Below, piece after piece: positions 1-7,544 of a stretch of 12,680 nucleotides of DNA. The notes under the pieces were generated by a model. It was not told where the DNA came from. It did no database searches and saw only the letters and a list, made by a program, of their open reading frames with translations. The stretch's first letter is position 1; every line of letters starts with the position of its first letter. Source of the DNA: Bacillota bacterium (GTDB lineage Bacteria > Bacillota > Sulfobacillia > JAJZYS01 > JAJYTV01); contig JAJYNV010000046.1 of NCBI GenBank assembly GCA_021786135.1, forward strand, positions 1 to 12,680, in the 5' to 3' direction. Both the position numbers and the translations under genes were made by a program.

Positions 1-30
1 GATCTTCAGTTCACCGTCCCGGTATCCCAC
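1..30 (-). CDS. prs: Ribose-phosphate pyrophosphokinase, first 10 codons only (partial)
   Basis: Ten codons from a GTG at 30 read M-G-Y-R-D-G-E-L-K-I and run off the window edge. The D/N-x-x-LKI pattern is how PRPP synthetases of Bacillota begin. A strong ribosome-binding site (GGGAGGAG) lies seven bases upstream inside the end of glmU, and the start is four bases after the glmU stop. In Bacillus, prs directly follows glmU, so motif, ribosome-binding site and synteny agree. The enzyme would make PRPP from ribose 5-phosphate and ATP; PRPP is also the effector of PurR, encoded two genes upstream. Only ten residues are visible, so the call rests mainly on context. Confidence 0.72.
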   Translation of the reverse strand, partial: MGYRDGELKI

Positions 31-34
31 TGCG

Positions 35-1396
35 CTACTCCTCCCGCGATCGACGCCGGGCGACCCAGCCTTCGATGTTGCGTTGGCGTTCTCGCGCAAC
101 GGCAAGGGCTTCGTCCGGCACGTTCTGAGTGATGGTCGAACCGGCGGCGACATAGCCTTCGCGACCGATCTCCACAGGGGATACGAGGTTCGCGTTGCAG
201 CCGATGAACGCGCCGTCGGCGATGCGCGTGAAGTGCTTGCGGCGGCCGTCGTAGTTGACGATCACCGTTCCGGCGCCAATGTTCACACGTCGACCGATGG
301 CCGCGTTGCCGAGGTAGCTGTGGTGGCGGACCTTCGTCTGGTCACCGACCTCGACACCTTTCATTTCGACAAAATTCCCGATCGACACCTGCTTGCCTGT
401 CCTGGTTCCCGGTCTGAGATGTGTGAAGGGCCCGCAGGACGTACCATCGCCCAGCTCTGTCTCCTCCAGCACGGAGAAGGTGACCTTGCAGGCGTCGCCG
501 AGCACGGAATCGAGGAGCCTCGTCTGGGGCCCGATCTCGCAGCCTTCGCCTATTCTGGTCTCTCCCTCGAGGAACGTGAAGGGATGGAGAACGGTGTCTC
601 GCCCCACTTCGACCGTCGCGTCGACATAGGTCGTATCAGGGTCGAGCACGGTGACCCCGTCCCGCATCAGGCGCTCCACCTGGCGGCGGCGAAGAGCCGC
701 CTCCGCCAGCGCGAGCTCGCGGCGGTCGTTCACCTGCGCCGACTCCGCCGCCGCTGCCGTCACGACCGCGAGCCGGCCCTGTGCCGCGAGGTCCGTGACG
801 GCATCGACGAAGTAGATCTCGCCCTGGGCGTTTTGGGTGCCTACGCGGGCGATCGCCTCGCGCAGGGGCTGAAGCGGCAGCAGGTATGCCCCGACGTTGA
901 CCTCCCGGATGGCCCGCTCGTCCTCGTTGCAGTCTCTATCCTCGATGATGCGGCGAAGACCGCCTTCGCCCGTCCGCTCGATCCGGCCGTAGCCGCTGGG
1001 GTCCTCCACCTCGGCGGCGAGCAGGCTCCCCTGCGGTCCGCGCGCCTCGACGAGCGCCTTGAGCGTCTCGCCCGTGAGGAGCGGCAGGTCGCCATTCACG
1101 ACGAGGATCCATGCGGTGTCGCCGATGACCTCGAGCGCCTTGCGCACCGCGTCGCCGGTGCCGAGCTGCTCCTTCTGCCAGACGACGTCGGCGCGGGCGC
1201 CGACATACTCCTCCACGAGCTCGCCGCCGTAGCCTACGACGCAGAGCGGCTTCTCGAGCCCTGCCGCGTCGAGGGCCGCGAGCACGTGGCCGAGCATCGG
1301 CCGGCCGGCGAGACGATGGAGGGCCTTCGGCAGCTCGGAGCGCATCCGGGTGCCTTTCCCGGCTGCCAGGACGACAGGTCGGATCCCCTCAGGCAT
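35..1396 (-). CDS. glmU: Bifunctional UDP-N-acetylglucosamine pyrophosphorylase / glucosamine-1-phosphate N-acetyltransferase GlmU
   Basis: A 453-residue protein, the usual full length for GlmU. It acetylates glucosamine 1-phosphate and then uridylylates it to UDP-GlcNAc, the cytoplasmic precursor of peptidoglycan and wall polymers. The N-terminal nucleotidyltransferase domain (about 1-230) shows the loop LAAGKGTRM (10-18) with P23-K24, the QLGTGDA stretch at 77-83, and the metal-binding D103 in NGDLPL. The C-terminal left-handed beta-helix (about 250-440) has repeated hexapeptides. It carries the acetyltransferase signature around 355-384: the likely catalytic His358 in RHHSYLGNA, then NIGAGT and NYDG. 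The ATG at 1396 overlaps the 3' end of purR by 8 bases, so the two are probably translationally coupled. The same locus carries purR and prs, as in Bacillus. Nothing is truncated or missing. Confidence 0.97.
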   Translation of the reverse strand: MPEGIRPVVLAAGKGTRMRSELPKALHRLAGRPMLGHVLAALDAAGLEKPLCVVGYGGELVEEYVGARADVVWQKEQLGTGDAVRKALEVIGDTAWILVVNGDLPLLTGETLKALVEARGPQGSLLAAEVEDPSGYGRIERTGEGGLRRIIEDRDCNEDERAIREVNVGAYLLPLQPLREAIARVGTQNAQGEIYFVDAVTDLAAQGRLAVVTAAAAESAQVNDRRELALAEAALRRRQVERLMRDGVTVLDPDTTYVDATVEVGRDTVLHPFTFLEGETRIGEGCEIGPQTRLLDSVLGDACKVTFSVLEETELGDGTSCGPFTHLRPGTRTGKQVSIGNFVEMKGVEVGDQTKVRHHSYLGNAAIGRRVNIGAGTVIVNYDGRRKHFTRIADGAFIGCNANLVSPVEIGREGYVAAGSTITQNVPDEALAVARERQRNIEGWVARRRSREE

Positions 1397-2243
1397 GGTT
1401 GCGAGCCTCCTCGAGATAGTGCTGGAAGGACTCCGACGGACCGAGCTGCACCCGTCTCAGGTGCTCGTCCACCGCGTCGAGCCGCAGAACGCTGAACTGT
1501 GGCGCTGGCAGGTACTTGTCCTCGGATGGCGTCTCGCAGAGCGACGCGATGCCGACGCAGGCAGCGCCAAGTTCCTGGCAAAGCTCCACCAGGCCGCGCA
1601 CGGTGCTGCCGCCCTTGAGGAAGTCGTCCACCACAAGCACCCGGCTGCCGGCCGGCAAGGCCCGCCTGGGCAGCGACATGGTGCCGATGCGGCCGGAGGA
1701 GGACACGTAGTTGAGTCCGATGGCGGGGCCCTCGGTGACGCGGCTCTCGCGCCGGGCGACCGCTAGCGGCACCCCGAGCGAGCGGGCCGTCATCAGGGCG
1801 AGGGGGATGCCCTTGGTCTCCATGGTCAGGACCATGTCCGCCGCCTCGGACTGGAAGCGGCCGGCGAAGAGCGTGCCGATGCGTTCGGACCAGTGGGGCG
1901 AGAAGATGACGTCCGTCATGTAGAGGAAGCCGCCCGGAATGATCCTGTCCGGATCCGAGAGCTCCACGGCGAGGGCCTGTGCCAGGTCTTCCGCGTGCGG
2001 CGCGGAAAAGCCCGCGCGGAAGCGCACACCACCAGCCGCGCCCGTGACCGTCTCCACGACGCCCAGGCCCTTCTCCTGCAGCACATCGTCGATGAGGGTG
2101 ATGTCTTCGGAGAGTGTGGAACGCGCGGCACCTGTCGCAGCAGAAAGTTCCGCCAGGGAATAGAGACGCCCCGGCGCCGTGGCAATGCGCCGGGTCAGTT
2201 CGATGATGCGTCTGAGTCTTGCGTAACGCGCTTCCCTAGCCAC
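1389..2243 (-). CDS. purR: Pur operon repressor PurR (Bacillus type)
   Basis: With the GTG at 2243 the protein is 284 residues, essentially the length of Bacillus PurR. Residues 1-75 form the winged-helix DNA-binding domain. Residues from about 80 form a phosphoribosyltransferase-like domain with the PRPP-loop motif VLVVDDFLKGGST (202-214). In this family the domain binds PRPP as a signal and has no enzymatic role: when adenine nucleotides are high and PRPP low, the repressor holds purine genes off. The frame stays open upstream to an ATG at 2441, but those 66 residues lie inside the preceding gene and look like noncoding translation, so I place the start at GTG. That start overlaps the preceding nucleotidyltransferase gene by 8 bases, and the stop overlaps glmU by 8. 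I saw no PurBox-like inverted repeat in the window, so its targets are probably elsewhere. Confidence 0.95.
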   Translation of the reverse strand: MAREARYARLRRIIELTRRIATAPGRLYSLAELSAATGAARSTLSEDITLIDDVLQEKGLGVVETVTGAAGGVRFRAGFSAPHAEDLAQALAVELSDPDRIIPGGFLYMTDVIFSPHWSERIGTLFAGRFQSEAADMVLTMETKGIPLALMTARSLGVPLAVARRESRVTEGPAIGLNYVSSSGRIGTMSLPRRALPAGSRVLVVDDFLKGGSTVRGLVELCQELGAACVGIASLCETPSEDKYLPAPQFSVLRLDAVDEHLRRVQLGPSESFQHYLEEARNHA

Positions 2244-3006
2244 CCTGTGCCCCCGTTTCCGTACCGCCCAGTTCTTTCTCGCAGAACGGAATGTCACCGG
2301 GATGGTCGACATCGACTCCGATCTCCGCATATGGCAACGGCACAGCGCGGGACACCACGCCCAGAAGCCGGGAGAAACGCTCCTCGGCATCCGCGACGCT
2401 GACCCGCCCAAGGAGCAATCGTACCATGAATGCCATGCCAACTTTAAGTGCCAAGCGCCACGGCTTCTTTCTTAGCGCGACAAGATCCTCGGCGACGCCG
2501 ATCGCGCGGGGCGCGGCTTTGGGATCCAGCAGCACGATGTTGCCGCCCGTGAACGTTCCGTCCATGAGCCGCACGTAGGTGCGCTTGTTGCCTGGGAAGC
2601 GGCGCTCGACGTCCTCCCGCCGGACGACTGGGTAATGGAATTCGGCCGGCTTCTCTCCGGCGGCGCTGACGAAGGCGGCCACCGATGCCGGCGTCAGCAT
2701 GGGGATGTCGGACGTCGACACGAGAAGCGGCCGCTCAAGGTTCATCGCGTGTGCACCACGCCGCACGTTCTCGATCAGGTTGTCGGAAGGTGGCATGACG
2801 GCGTCGCCTGGCCTCAGATAGGTTCCCAGCTCCTCTGGTCCGACGACGACGATGCGCTCGGCAACGCCCGACGCCTTGAGCGCCTCGATCACCCACGCCG
2901 CCATCGGCTTGCCGGCGATCGGTACGAGCGCCTCCCACGGCGCATCCGAGACGGACCGGAGTTCGCCTTCGTTGCGTCGACCAGCCAGGACAACGACATC
3001 GACCAC
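2236..3006 (-). CDS. NTP transferase domain protein (MobA/GlmU-like nucleotidyltransferase fold)
   Basis: A 256-residue protein starting at GTG (3006) after a GGGAGG ribosome-binding site nine bases upstream. It has the Rossmann-like nucleotidyltransferase layout: beta-1 VVVLAG (4-9), a conserved EALVPIAGKPM segment (25-35) with Lys33, the metal-site motif SDIPML (99-104, Asp100) and a C-terminal GVDVD (230-234). The glycine-rich loop is atypical: LAGRRNEG replaces the usual LAAGxGxRM. This is a family, with unassigned substrate, that I recall beside ispE and purR in Bacillota. It lies 128 bases after ispE and overlaps purR by 8 bases, so it is probably co-translated with the repressor. A role in activating a sugar or alcohol phosphate with a nucleotide is the family expectation. 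Molybdenum cofactor guanylylation is possible, but no other cofactor genes are nearby. Substrate unknown. Confidence 0.8.
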   Translation of the reverse strand: MVDVVVLAGRRNEGELRSVSDAPWEALVPIAGKPMAAWVIEALKASGVAERIVVVGPEELGTYLRPGDAVMPPSDNLIENVRRGAHAMNLERPLLVSTSDIPMLTPASVAAFVSAAGEKPAEFHYPVVRREDVERRFPGNKRTYVRLMDGTFTGGNIVLLDPKAAPRAIGVAEDLVALRKKPWRLALKVGMAFMVRLLLGRVSVADAEERFSRLLGVVSRAVPLPYAEIGVDVDHPGDIPFCEKELGGTETGAQGG

Positions 3007-3134
3007 TTAGACATTCCTCCCGGATGGGGTCCCAGCCAATCTCTCCAGACCGACACGGCCAACGGGCCGGTGCAATATCCTCTCGGCGTCCTTCGCCGCC
3101 GCCTGGCCAAATCCTGGCGCCCTGACGGGGCGCG

Positions 3135-3962
3135 TCAGTCCGACGAGGTCTGCCAGGGCCAGGCCGCAAGTGTCTGGCAGAGGATCGCCCTCGGCGCCAG
3201 GGGCCTCAGCTCCCGCAGCGCCGCCGCCGCCGGCTGGGGGTCGGAAAAAAGTGCGTAGGCGGCGCTGCCGCTGCCCGTCACCTGCAGGTGGACGCTGCGC
3301 TCCCCTGCCCCTCGCACGAGCTCCCCGAGTTCGGGGCAGAGCGCGAGGGCCGCCGGTGCGAGATCGTTCGCGGCCTGCGGCGCTCCGGCCAGCACCCTGT
3401 CGGTCGCATCGCCTCTTCCTGGGCTGCTTGCCCGGTAGACGTCCGCCGTCGACAGGCCGACGCCCGGCCACGCGATGACGACGAATTTCGGTTCGCTCGG
3501 CTGGAGCGGCGCGAGGATCTCGCCACGTCCAACGGCCAGGGCGCGCGGCGTCTGTCCGAGGAAAAAGGGGACGTCGCTCCCGATCCCCACGGCCATGGCG
3601 ACCAGCTGCTCTCGAGGGAGCTCCGGCAGCAGAAGGTCCCTCAAGGCCCGCAGGGCACAGGCGGCGTCGCTCGAGCCGCCACCCAGGCCCGCTCCGATCG
3701 GAATGCGCTTTTGGACCGCGATCGCCGCCGCAGCGTGCACGCCTGTCGCATCCTCGAACACCTGCGCGGCGCGGGCGATGAGGTCGCCTGGGCCCACCGC
3801 GGGATTTTCGAGGCGAAAGCGCGGCGCCTGCACGACGTCAAGGCGGTCTCCCAAGGAGACCGCCTGCATCACCGAGCGGATCTCATGGTACCCGTCGGCG
3901 CGCGCGGGACCGAGGTCCAGGCTCAAGTTGAGTTTTGCCGGCGCGAAGTAGCGCACAGGCAC
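3135..3962 (-). CDS. ispE: 4-diphosphocytidyl-2-C-methyl-D-erythritol kinase IspE
   Basis: A 275-residue GHMP-family kinase of the MEP isoprenoid pathway, phosphorylating CDP-methylerythritol with ATP in the cytoplasm. Visible marks are the N-terminal APAKLNLSL (7-15, Lys10), DGYHEIRSVMQ (23-33), the ATP-binding GHMP motif PIGAGLGGGSSDAA (88-101), GSDVPFF (128-134, catalytic-type Asp130), NDL (199-201) and the late glycine loop QVTGSGSAAY (227-236). The length is slightly below that of Bacillus IspE. The start is GTG at 3962, 15 bases after the cphA stop; a second GTG two codons in has a similarly placed G-rich ribosome-binding site and could be used instead. No promoter is apparent in the 15-base gap, so it is probably transcribed with cphB-cphA. 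Confidence 0.96.
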   Translation of the reverse strand: MPVRYFAPAKLNLSLDLGPARADGYHEIRSVMQAVSLGDRLDVVQAPRFRLENPAVGPGDLIARAAQVFEDATGVHAAAAIAVQKRIPIGAGLGGGSSDAACALRALRDLLLPELPREQLVAMAVGIGSDVPFFLGQTPRALAVGRGEILAPLQPSEPKFVVIAWPGVGLSTADVYRASSPGRGDATDRVLAGAPQAANDLAPAALALCPELGELVRGAGERSVHLQVTGSGSAAYALFSDPQPAAAALRELRPLAPRAILCQTLAAWPWQTSSD

Positions 3963-3977
3963 ACCCCCGCCCTGAGG

Positions 3978-6617
3978 TTAGCCCGCCCCTCCTCGCCGCG
4001 CAAGCGAGGCGACCGACTTGCCTTGAGGCGCGGACCTCGACTGCCACTGCGCGATCTCGTCCAGGATGGGCCCGATCTTTTCGTAGAAGACGGTCACCAC
4101 GTCACCCGGCGCCGCCTCGCGCAGCGCGTCCCGGAGCGCCTCGCGCTCCGAGAGGACAAGACGCGGCCTCTTGCCGCCGAGGCGCACGCCTTGCGCGACG
4201 CGCTGCGCCATCTCCCCCTGGGCGCGCCCCCTGCGGTCGAGATCCTCCTTGCAGTACACCACGTCGAACGCAGCCGCGGCGGTGCGCCCCAAGGCGAAGG
4301 CGTCCTCGTCGCGACGATCGCCCGGCAGCCCGATGACGCCCAGGAGGCGTCCGCCCGTCATCGCTCGCAGGCCCGGTGCCACCGCGGCGAGCGCCGCGGT
4401 GTTGTGGCCGTAGTCCACAACGACCCGCACCTCACCCACCTCATGCACGTTGAGACGGCCGGGGTTCTGCCCTGGATCGCTGCGGAAGCTGATGAGGGTC
4501 TCGGCGATCGCGGCGGGCGGCAGGCCCAGGCCCACGGCGCAGGCTGCGGCGGCCAGGGCGTTCTCGAGCATCGGCTGCCACGTTCCACCCGCCGCGACGG
4601 CGATGTCTGCGAGCGGCAGGATGGCTTCGGCCCTGCCGCCGCGCACCACGGCAAGCTGTCCTTCCGCCGCCACGACCGCCTCTCCGCCCGCGGCCACATG
4701 CCGGCGCAGCACGACGCCGTCCGGACGGGCGGCAAACAGGATCACGGGTGCCGCCGCGCGCTGCTGCAGGCGAGGCGTGCCTGGGTCCTCGGCGTTGAGC
4801 ACGACCCGCCCGCCCGGCCGCACAGCCTCGATCACCAGCGCCTTCAGCAGTTGGAGCTGCTCGATCGTCTCGACGCCGTCCTGGCCCAGGTGGTCGCCGG
4901 TCACATTGAGGATGCAGCCGACATCCGCACGGTCGTAGCCGAGACCGCCGCGCGCGATGCCGCCGCGCGCCACCTCCAGCACCGCCGCCTCGACGCGCCG
5001 GTCGCGCAGAACAGCCCGCGCCGATCTGGGGCCCGCGTCGTCGCCACGGCCGAGGGAGTCCCTGCCGACGCCGTGCCCGTCGGTGCAGGTGTAGCCGACG
5101 GTGAGCCCCGCACCTTCGAGCATCTGCCGCACGAGGCGCACCGTGGTCGTCTTGCCGTTCGAGCCCGTGACCGCCACGAGAGGCACGCGCGCGAAGCTGC
5201 CGGGTGGGTAGAGCGACTGGACGATCGCGTCGGCCGCATCGCGCGGCTCGCCGAGCGTCGGATGGTGATGCATGCGGATGCCAGGCGCGGCGTTCACCTC
5301 GAGCACCCAGGCAGGGCTCTCGGGGTCCGCGATGTCGGGCACGACCATGTCGACCCCCGCGACGTCGAGGCCGACGGCCAGGGCGGCGCGCTCGGCCAGG
5401 GCGCGGTGCGGCGCCGCCACGTCGTCCGTGACGTCGACAGAACTGCCGCCGGTGGAGAGATTGGCCGCCTCGCGCAGGAGGACCGTCCGCCCGACCGGCG
5501 GCACGTCGGCCGGCGTCAGCCCCTGTCGACCGAGGCAGCGGAGCGCGATCGCGTCGAGCGGCACCTGAGTAAGCGGCTTCTCGTGGCCCGTGCCGCGACG
5601 GGGATCGCGGTTCAGCTGCGCCACGAGCTCCCCGACGCTGCTGCGGCCATCCCCCGTGACCTGCGCCTGCAGGCGCTGCGCCGCGGCGACCAGGTGGCCG
5701 TCCACGACGAGGAGGCGGTAGTGCCGCCCCTCCACCTGCTCCTCGACGAGCAACTCGGGCATGACAGCGCGCGCCACGTCGACGGCCGCGCGGATCTCCC
5801 CGGGTTCTGTGAGGCCAAGCGTGACGCCCCGCCCCTGGCAGCCCGCCAGCGGCTTCACCGCAACCTGGCAACCAAGCGCCGCCTGGGCGGCGATCGCCCC
5901 GTCCGCGTCCTCCACCAGGTAACCCGCGGGCACAGGAATGCCCTGCGCCGCGAGGATCTCCTTGCAGCGCTGCTTATCAGCCGCGAGGTCGACGGCGACG
6001 GCCGATGTGCGATCGGTGAGCGTCGCCTGCACGCGGTGCATGTAGCGTCCGTGTCCGAGTTCCAGAATGCTCGTCGCGCCGACGCGGCGAACCGGGATAT
6101 CCCGGCGCTGGGCCGCCTGCACGATCGCCGCCGTGCTCGGACCAAGGCAGCGGCGGCCATAGAGCTCCCTCAGCCCGATGTGCTCGCGCTCGAGCGCGAA
6201 GGGTTCCGACGCGAGGAGCGCCCCGAGGTAGCGGCAGGCGAGTTCCGCGGCCGCGCGCCCCACCTCGGTCTCAGGCGCCTCGAAGGCGATGCGGTAGCGG
6301 CTCGTGCGACCGATCTGGCGCGTCTTGCCGTAGACGCCTTCAGCGCCGCAGCCGTGCAGAAGCTCTAGCGCCACGTGCTCGAGCACATGACCAAGTCTCG
6401 TTCCCTCGCGCAGCCGCAACACGAATCCGCCGGCATAGCCGAGGCTGCAGTGGTGGTCATGGAGTCCGGGAACGTCCCCCAACAGGGTGTCCGTGAAGCC
6501 GGGAAACTCCGCCGTCGTACGTTCGGCCAGTTGTCCGAGTTCCAGTTCCAGTTCCAGCATGGGCCTGTGGCAGTGCGGGTTTGGCCCCTCAAAATACCGC
6601 CAGGCGAGGATCTGCAA
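3978..6617 (-). CDS. cphA: Cyanophycin synthetase CphA
   Basis: From the TTG at 6617 the protein is 879 residues, matching the usual 870-880 of CphA. It builds cyanophycin (a poly-aspartate backbone with arginine side chains) by two ATP-dependent ligations. The N-terminal domain (1-160) begins MQILAWRYFEGPN and contains GLHDHHCSLGYAGG (51-64), EGTRLGHVLEHVALEL (71-86) and GKTR (97-100). The ATP-grasp domain (about 210-470) shows VAVKP (252-256), NLSTGGSSVDVTDD (386-399) and VLEVNAAPGIRMHHHP (438-453). The C-terminal Mur-ligase-like domain starts near 478 with the P-loop VTGSNGKTTT (483-492), followed by LEVARGGI (547-554) and NVTGDH (571-576). An ATG at 6677 is in frame but would overlap cphB by 47 bases and add 20 residues atypical of the family, so TTG is preferred. 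All main motifs are intact. Confidence 0.96.
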   Translation of the reverse strand: MQILAWRYFEGPNPHCHRPMLELELELGQLAERTTAEFPGFTDTLLGDVPGLHDHHCSLGYAGGFVLRLREGTRLGHVLEHVALELLHGCGAEGVYGKTRQIGRTSRYRIAFEAPETEVGRAAAELACRYLGALLASEPFALEREHIGLRELYGRRCLGPSTAAIVQAAQRRDIPVRRVGATSILELGHGRYMHRVQATLTDRTSAVAVDLAADKQRCKEILAAQGIPVPAGYLVEDADGAIAAQAALGCQVAVKPLAGCQGRGVTLGLTEPGEIRAAVDVARAVMPELLVEEQVEGRHYRLLVVDGHLVAAAQRLQAQVTGDGRSSVGELVAQLNRDPRRGTGHEKPLTQVPLDAIALRCLGRQGLTPADVPPVGRTVLLREAANLSTGGSSVDVTDDVAAPHRALAERAALAVGLDVAGVDMVVPDIADPESPAWVLEVNAAPGIRMHHHPTLGEPRDAADAIVQSLYPPGSFARVPLVAVTGSNGKTTTVRLVRQMLEGAGLTVGYTCTDGHGVGRDSLGRGDDAGPRSARAVLRDRRVEAAVLEVARGGIARGGLGYDRADVGCILNVTGDHLGQDGVETIEQLQLLKALVIEAVRPGGRVVLNAEDPGTPRLQQRAAAPVILFAARPDGVVLRRHVAAGGEAVVAAEGQLAVVRGGRAEAILPLADIAVAAGGTWQPMLENALAAAACAVGLGLPPAAIAETLISFRSDPGQNPGRLNVHEVGEVRVVVDYGHNTAALAAVAPGLRAMTGGRLLGVIGLPGDRRDEDAFALGRTAAAAFDVVYCKEDLDRRGRAQGEMAQRVAQGVRLGGKRPRLVLSEREALRDALREAAPGDVVTVFYEKIGPILDEIAQWQSRSAPQGKSVASLARRGGAG

Positions 6618-6633
6618 AGAGGGCTCCTCCTCA
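6615..6633 (-). promoter_or_regulatory. Ribosome-binding site deciding the TTG start of cphA, overlapping the cphB stop
   Basis: The TGA stop of cphB (6633-6631) runs directly into GGAGGAG (6630-6624), then six bases, then TTG (6617-6615). Counting the stop's GA, the site reads GAGGAGGAG. This is the only strong ribosome-binding site near the expected N-terminus of CphA, and it supports TTG over the upstream ATG. Because the site abuts the cphB stop, ribosomes finishing cphB are well placed to restart on cphA. Confidence 0.75.
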
Positions 6634-7461
6634 ACGCGATGCAGGCACTTCGCTATGTTGCCCAGGGAAGGCGTCATTATGCGTCGCCATGCGGCGGCCA
6701 AGATCGAAGCGCGAGCCTTGCGGCAGCGCCCAGAGCGCCACCGGTCCCAGCCGCAGCGGCACGTCGACGGCCGCCTCCGATGCGTCCCCGACATAGGCCC
6801 CGCGCGCGTCGAGCACCGTGACCGTACCACTGCCCAGGATCTCCATCTCCTCGTCCGGGCGCACGAGCACGGCGGTGTCCTCGTCGATGCCGATGCCGAG
6901 CGTGCCGGGATTCTGCGCCAGCGCGGCGAGCAGGCGATTGATGCGCCCGCGTTGCGCGAAGTGCTGGTCGACGACGGCGTCGCGCAAGAGGCCGAGGCCG
7001 GGGCACATCCGCACCGTGCCGCGCCGTGCGGACTCCTCGTCGGCGCCGCCCACCAGCATCGTCGCGCTCATGGCGGATGCGCCGGCGGAGGTGCCGCCGA
7101 TCGCCGCCCCTCTCAGATGCGCCCGCCGCAGGGCATCCTCGTACGGCGTGCCGCCGAGGACGCTCGTGATGCGCAGCTGGTCGCCGCCTGTGAAGAAGAT
7201 GCCGCCCGCTTCTTCGAGTATGCGGACCCCCTGCTCGTCCGAGCAGTCCTCCCGCGTGCGGGCGTCGATATGACGCACCACCGGGACGCCAAGGTGCCGA
7301 AAGTTCTCGCGATAGCGCTGAAAGGCCGCCTGCGGCTCCTCCGTCGCGAGCGTGAGCAGCGCGATCGCCTGCCCTTTTTGCACCATGTCGCCGAAGCGCG
7401 CAAGGATCTCCCCGCGCGGTTCCTCGTGTCCGCCGATCAAGAGAAGCGCTCCCCTGGGCGT
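6631..7461 (-). CDS. cphB: Cyanophycinase CphB (5' end uncertain)
   Basis: An intracellular serine-type exopeptidase of the peptidase S51 group that splits cyanophycin into beta-Asp-Arg dipeptides. Numbered from 7461, the visible marks are GALLLIGGHEEP (4-15), FFTGGDQLR (89-97), the nucleophile Ser125 in GGTSAGASAM, VVDQHFAQRGRINRL (163-177) and LGIGIDEDTAV (188-198). At 276 residues it matches the family (about 270). The start is unresolved. Homology begins around GALLLIGG, but the only canonical in-frame starts are TTG at 7440, which would remove the first beta-strand, and GTG at 7611, which would add a 50-residue Arg/Ser/Cys-rich extension that looks noncoding. I mark 7461, an ACG preceded by GGAGGGGG, as the best-placed boundary. 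No signal peptide is seen. cphA follows 13 bases after the stop. Confidence 0.9.
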   Translation of the reverse strand, partial: TPRGALLLIGGHEEPRGEILARFGDMVQKGQAIALLTLATEEPQAAFQRYRENFRHLGVPVVRHIDARTREDCSDEQGVRILEEAGGIFFTGGDQLRITSVLGGTPYEDALRRAHLRGAAIGGTSAGASAMSATMLVGGADEESARRGTVRMCPGLGLLRDAVVDQHFAQRGRINRLLAALAQNPGTLGIGIDEDTAVLVRPDEEMEILGSGTVTVLDARGAYVGDASEAAVDVPLRLGPVALWALPQGSRFDLGRRMATHNDAFPGQHSEVPASR

Positions 7462-7544
7462 CGCACCACCCCCTCCGCTGCCACTGGCGTTGCACTTGCA
7501 GCCGGTCCGCCTCAGGGGGAGGCTACCCTTACGCGCCGCGCGGC

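Noticed and set aside
83..1495. Long plus-strand open frame of 470 codons opposite glmU
   Set aside because: It is antisense to an intact, motif-rich glmU; its Arg/Asp/Ala-rich translation shows no domain. Long antisense frames are expected in GC-rich DNA.
2244..2441. Longer PurR starting at ATG 2441
   Set aside because: The added residues overlap the nucleotidyltransferase gene and do not resemble PurR; GTG 2243 gives the family length.
3288..6368. 1026-codon plus-strand open frame opposite ispE and cphA
   Set aside because: It covers the reverse complement of two clearly identified enzymes, has Arg/His/Asp-rich composition and no recognisable motif; an artefact of GC-rich codon structure.
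6618..6830. N-terminal extension of cphA to 6830 or to ATG 6677
   Set aside because: It lies inside the cphB coding region, is Arg-rich and unlike CphA N-termini; TTG 6617 has a strong ribosome-binding site and gives the family length.
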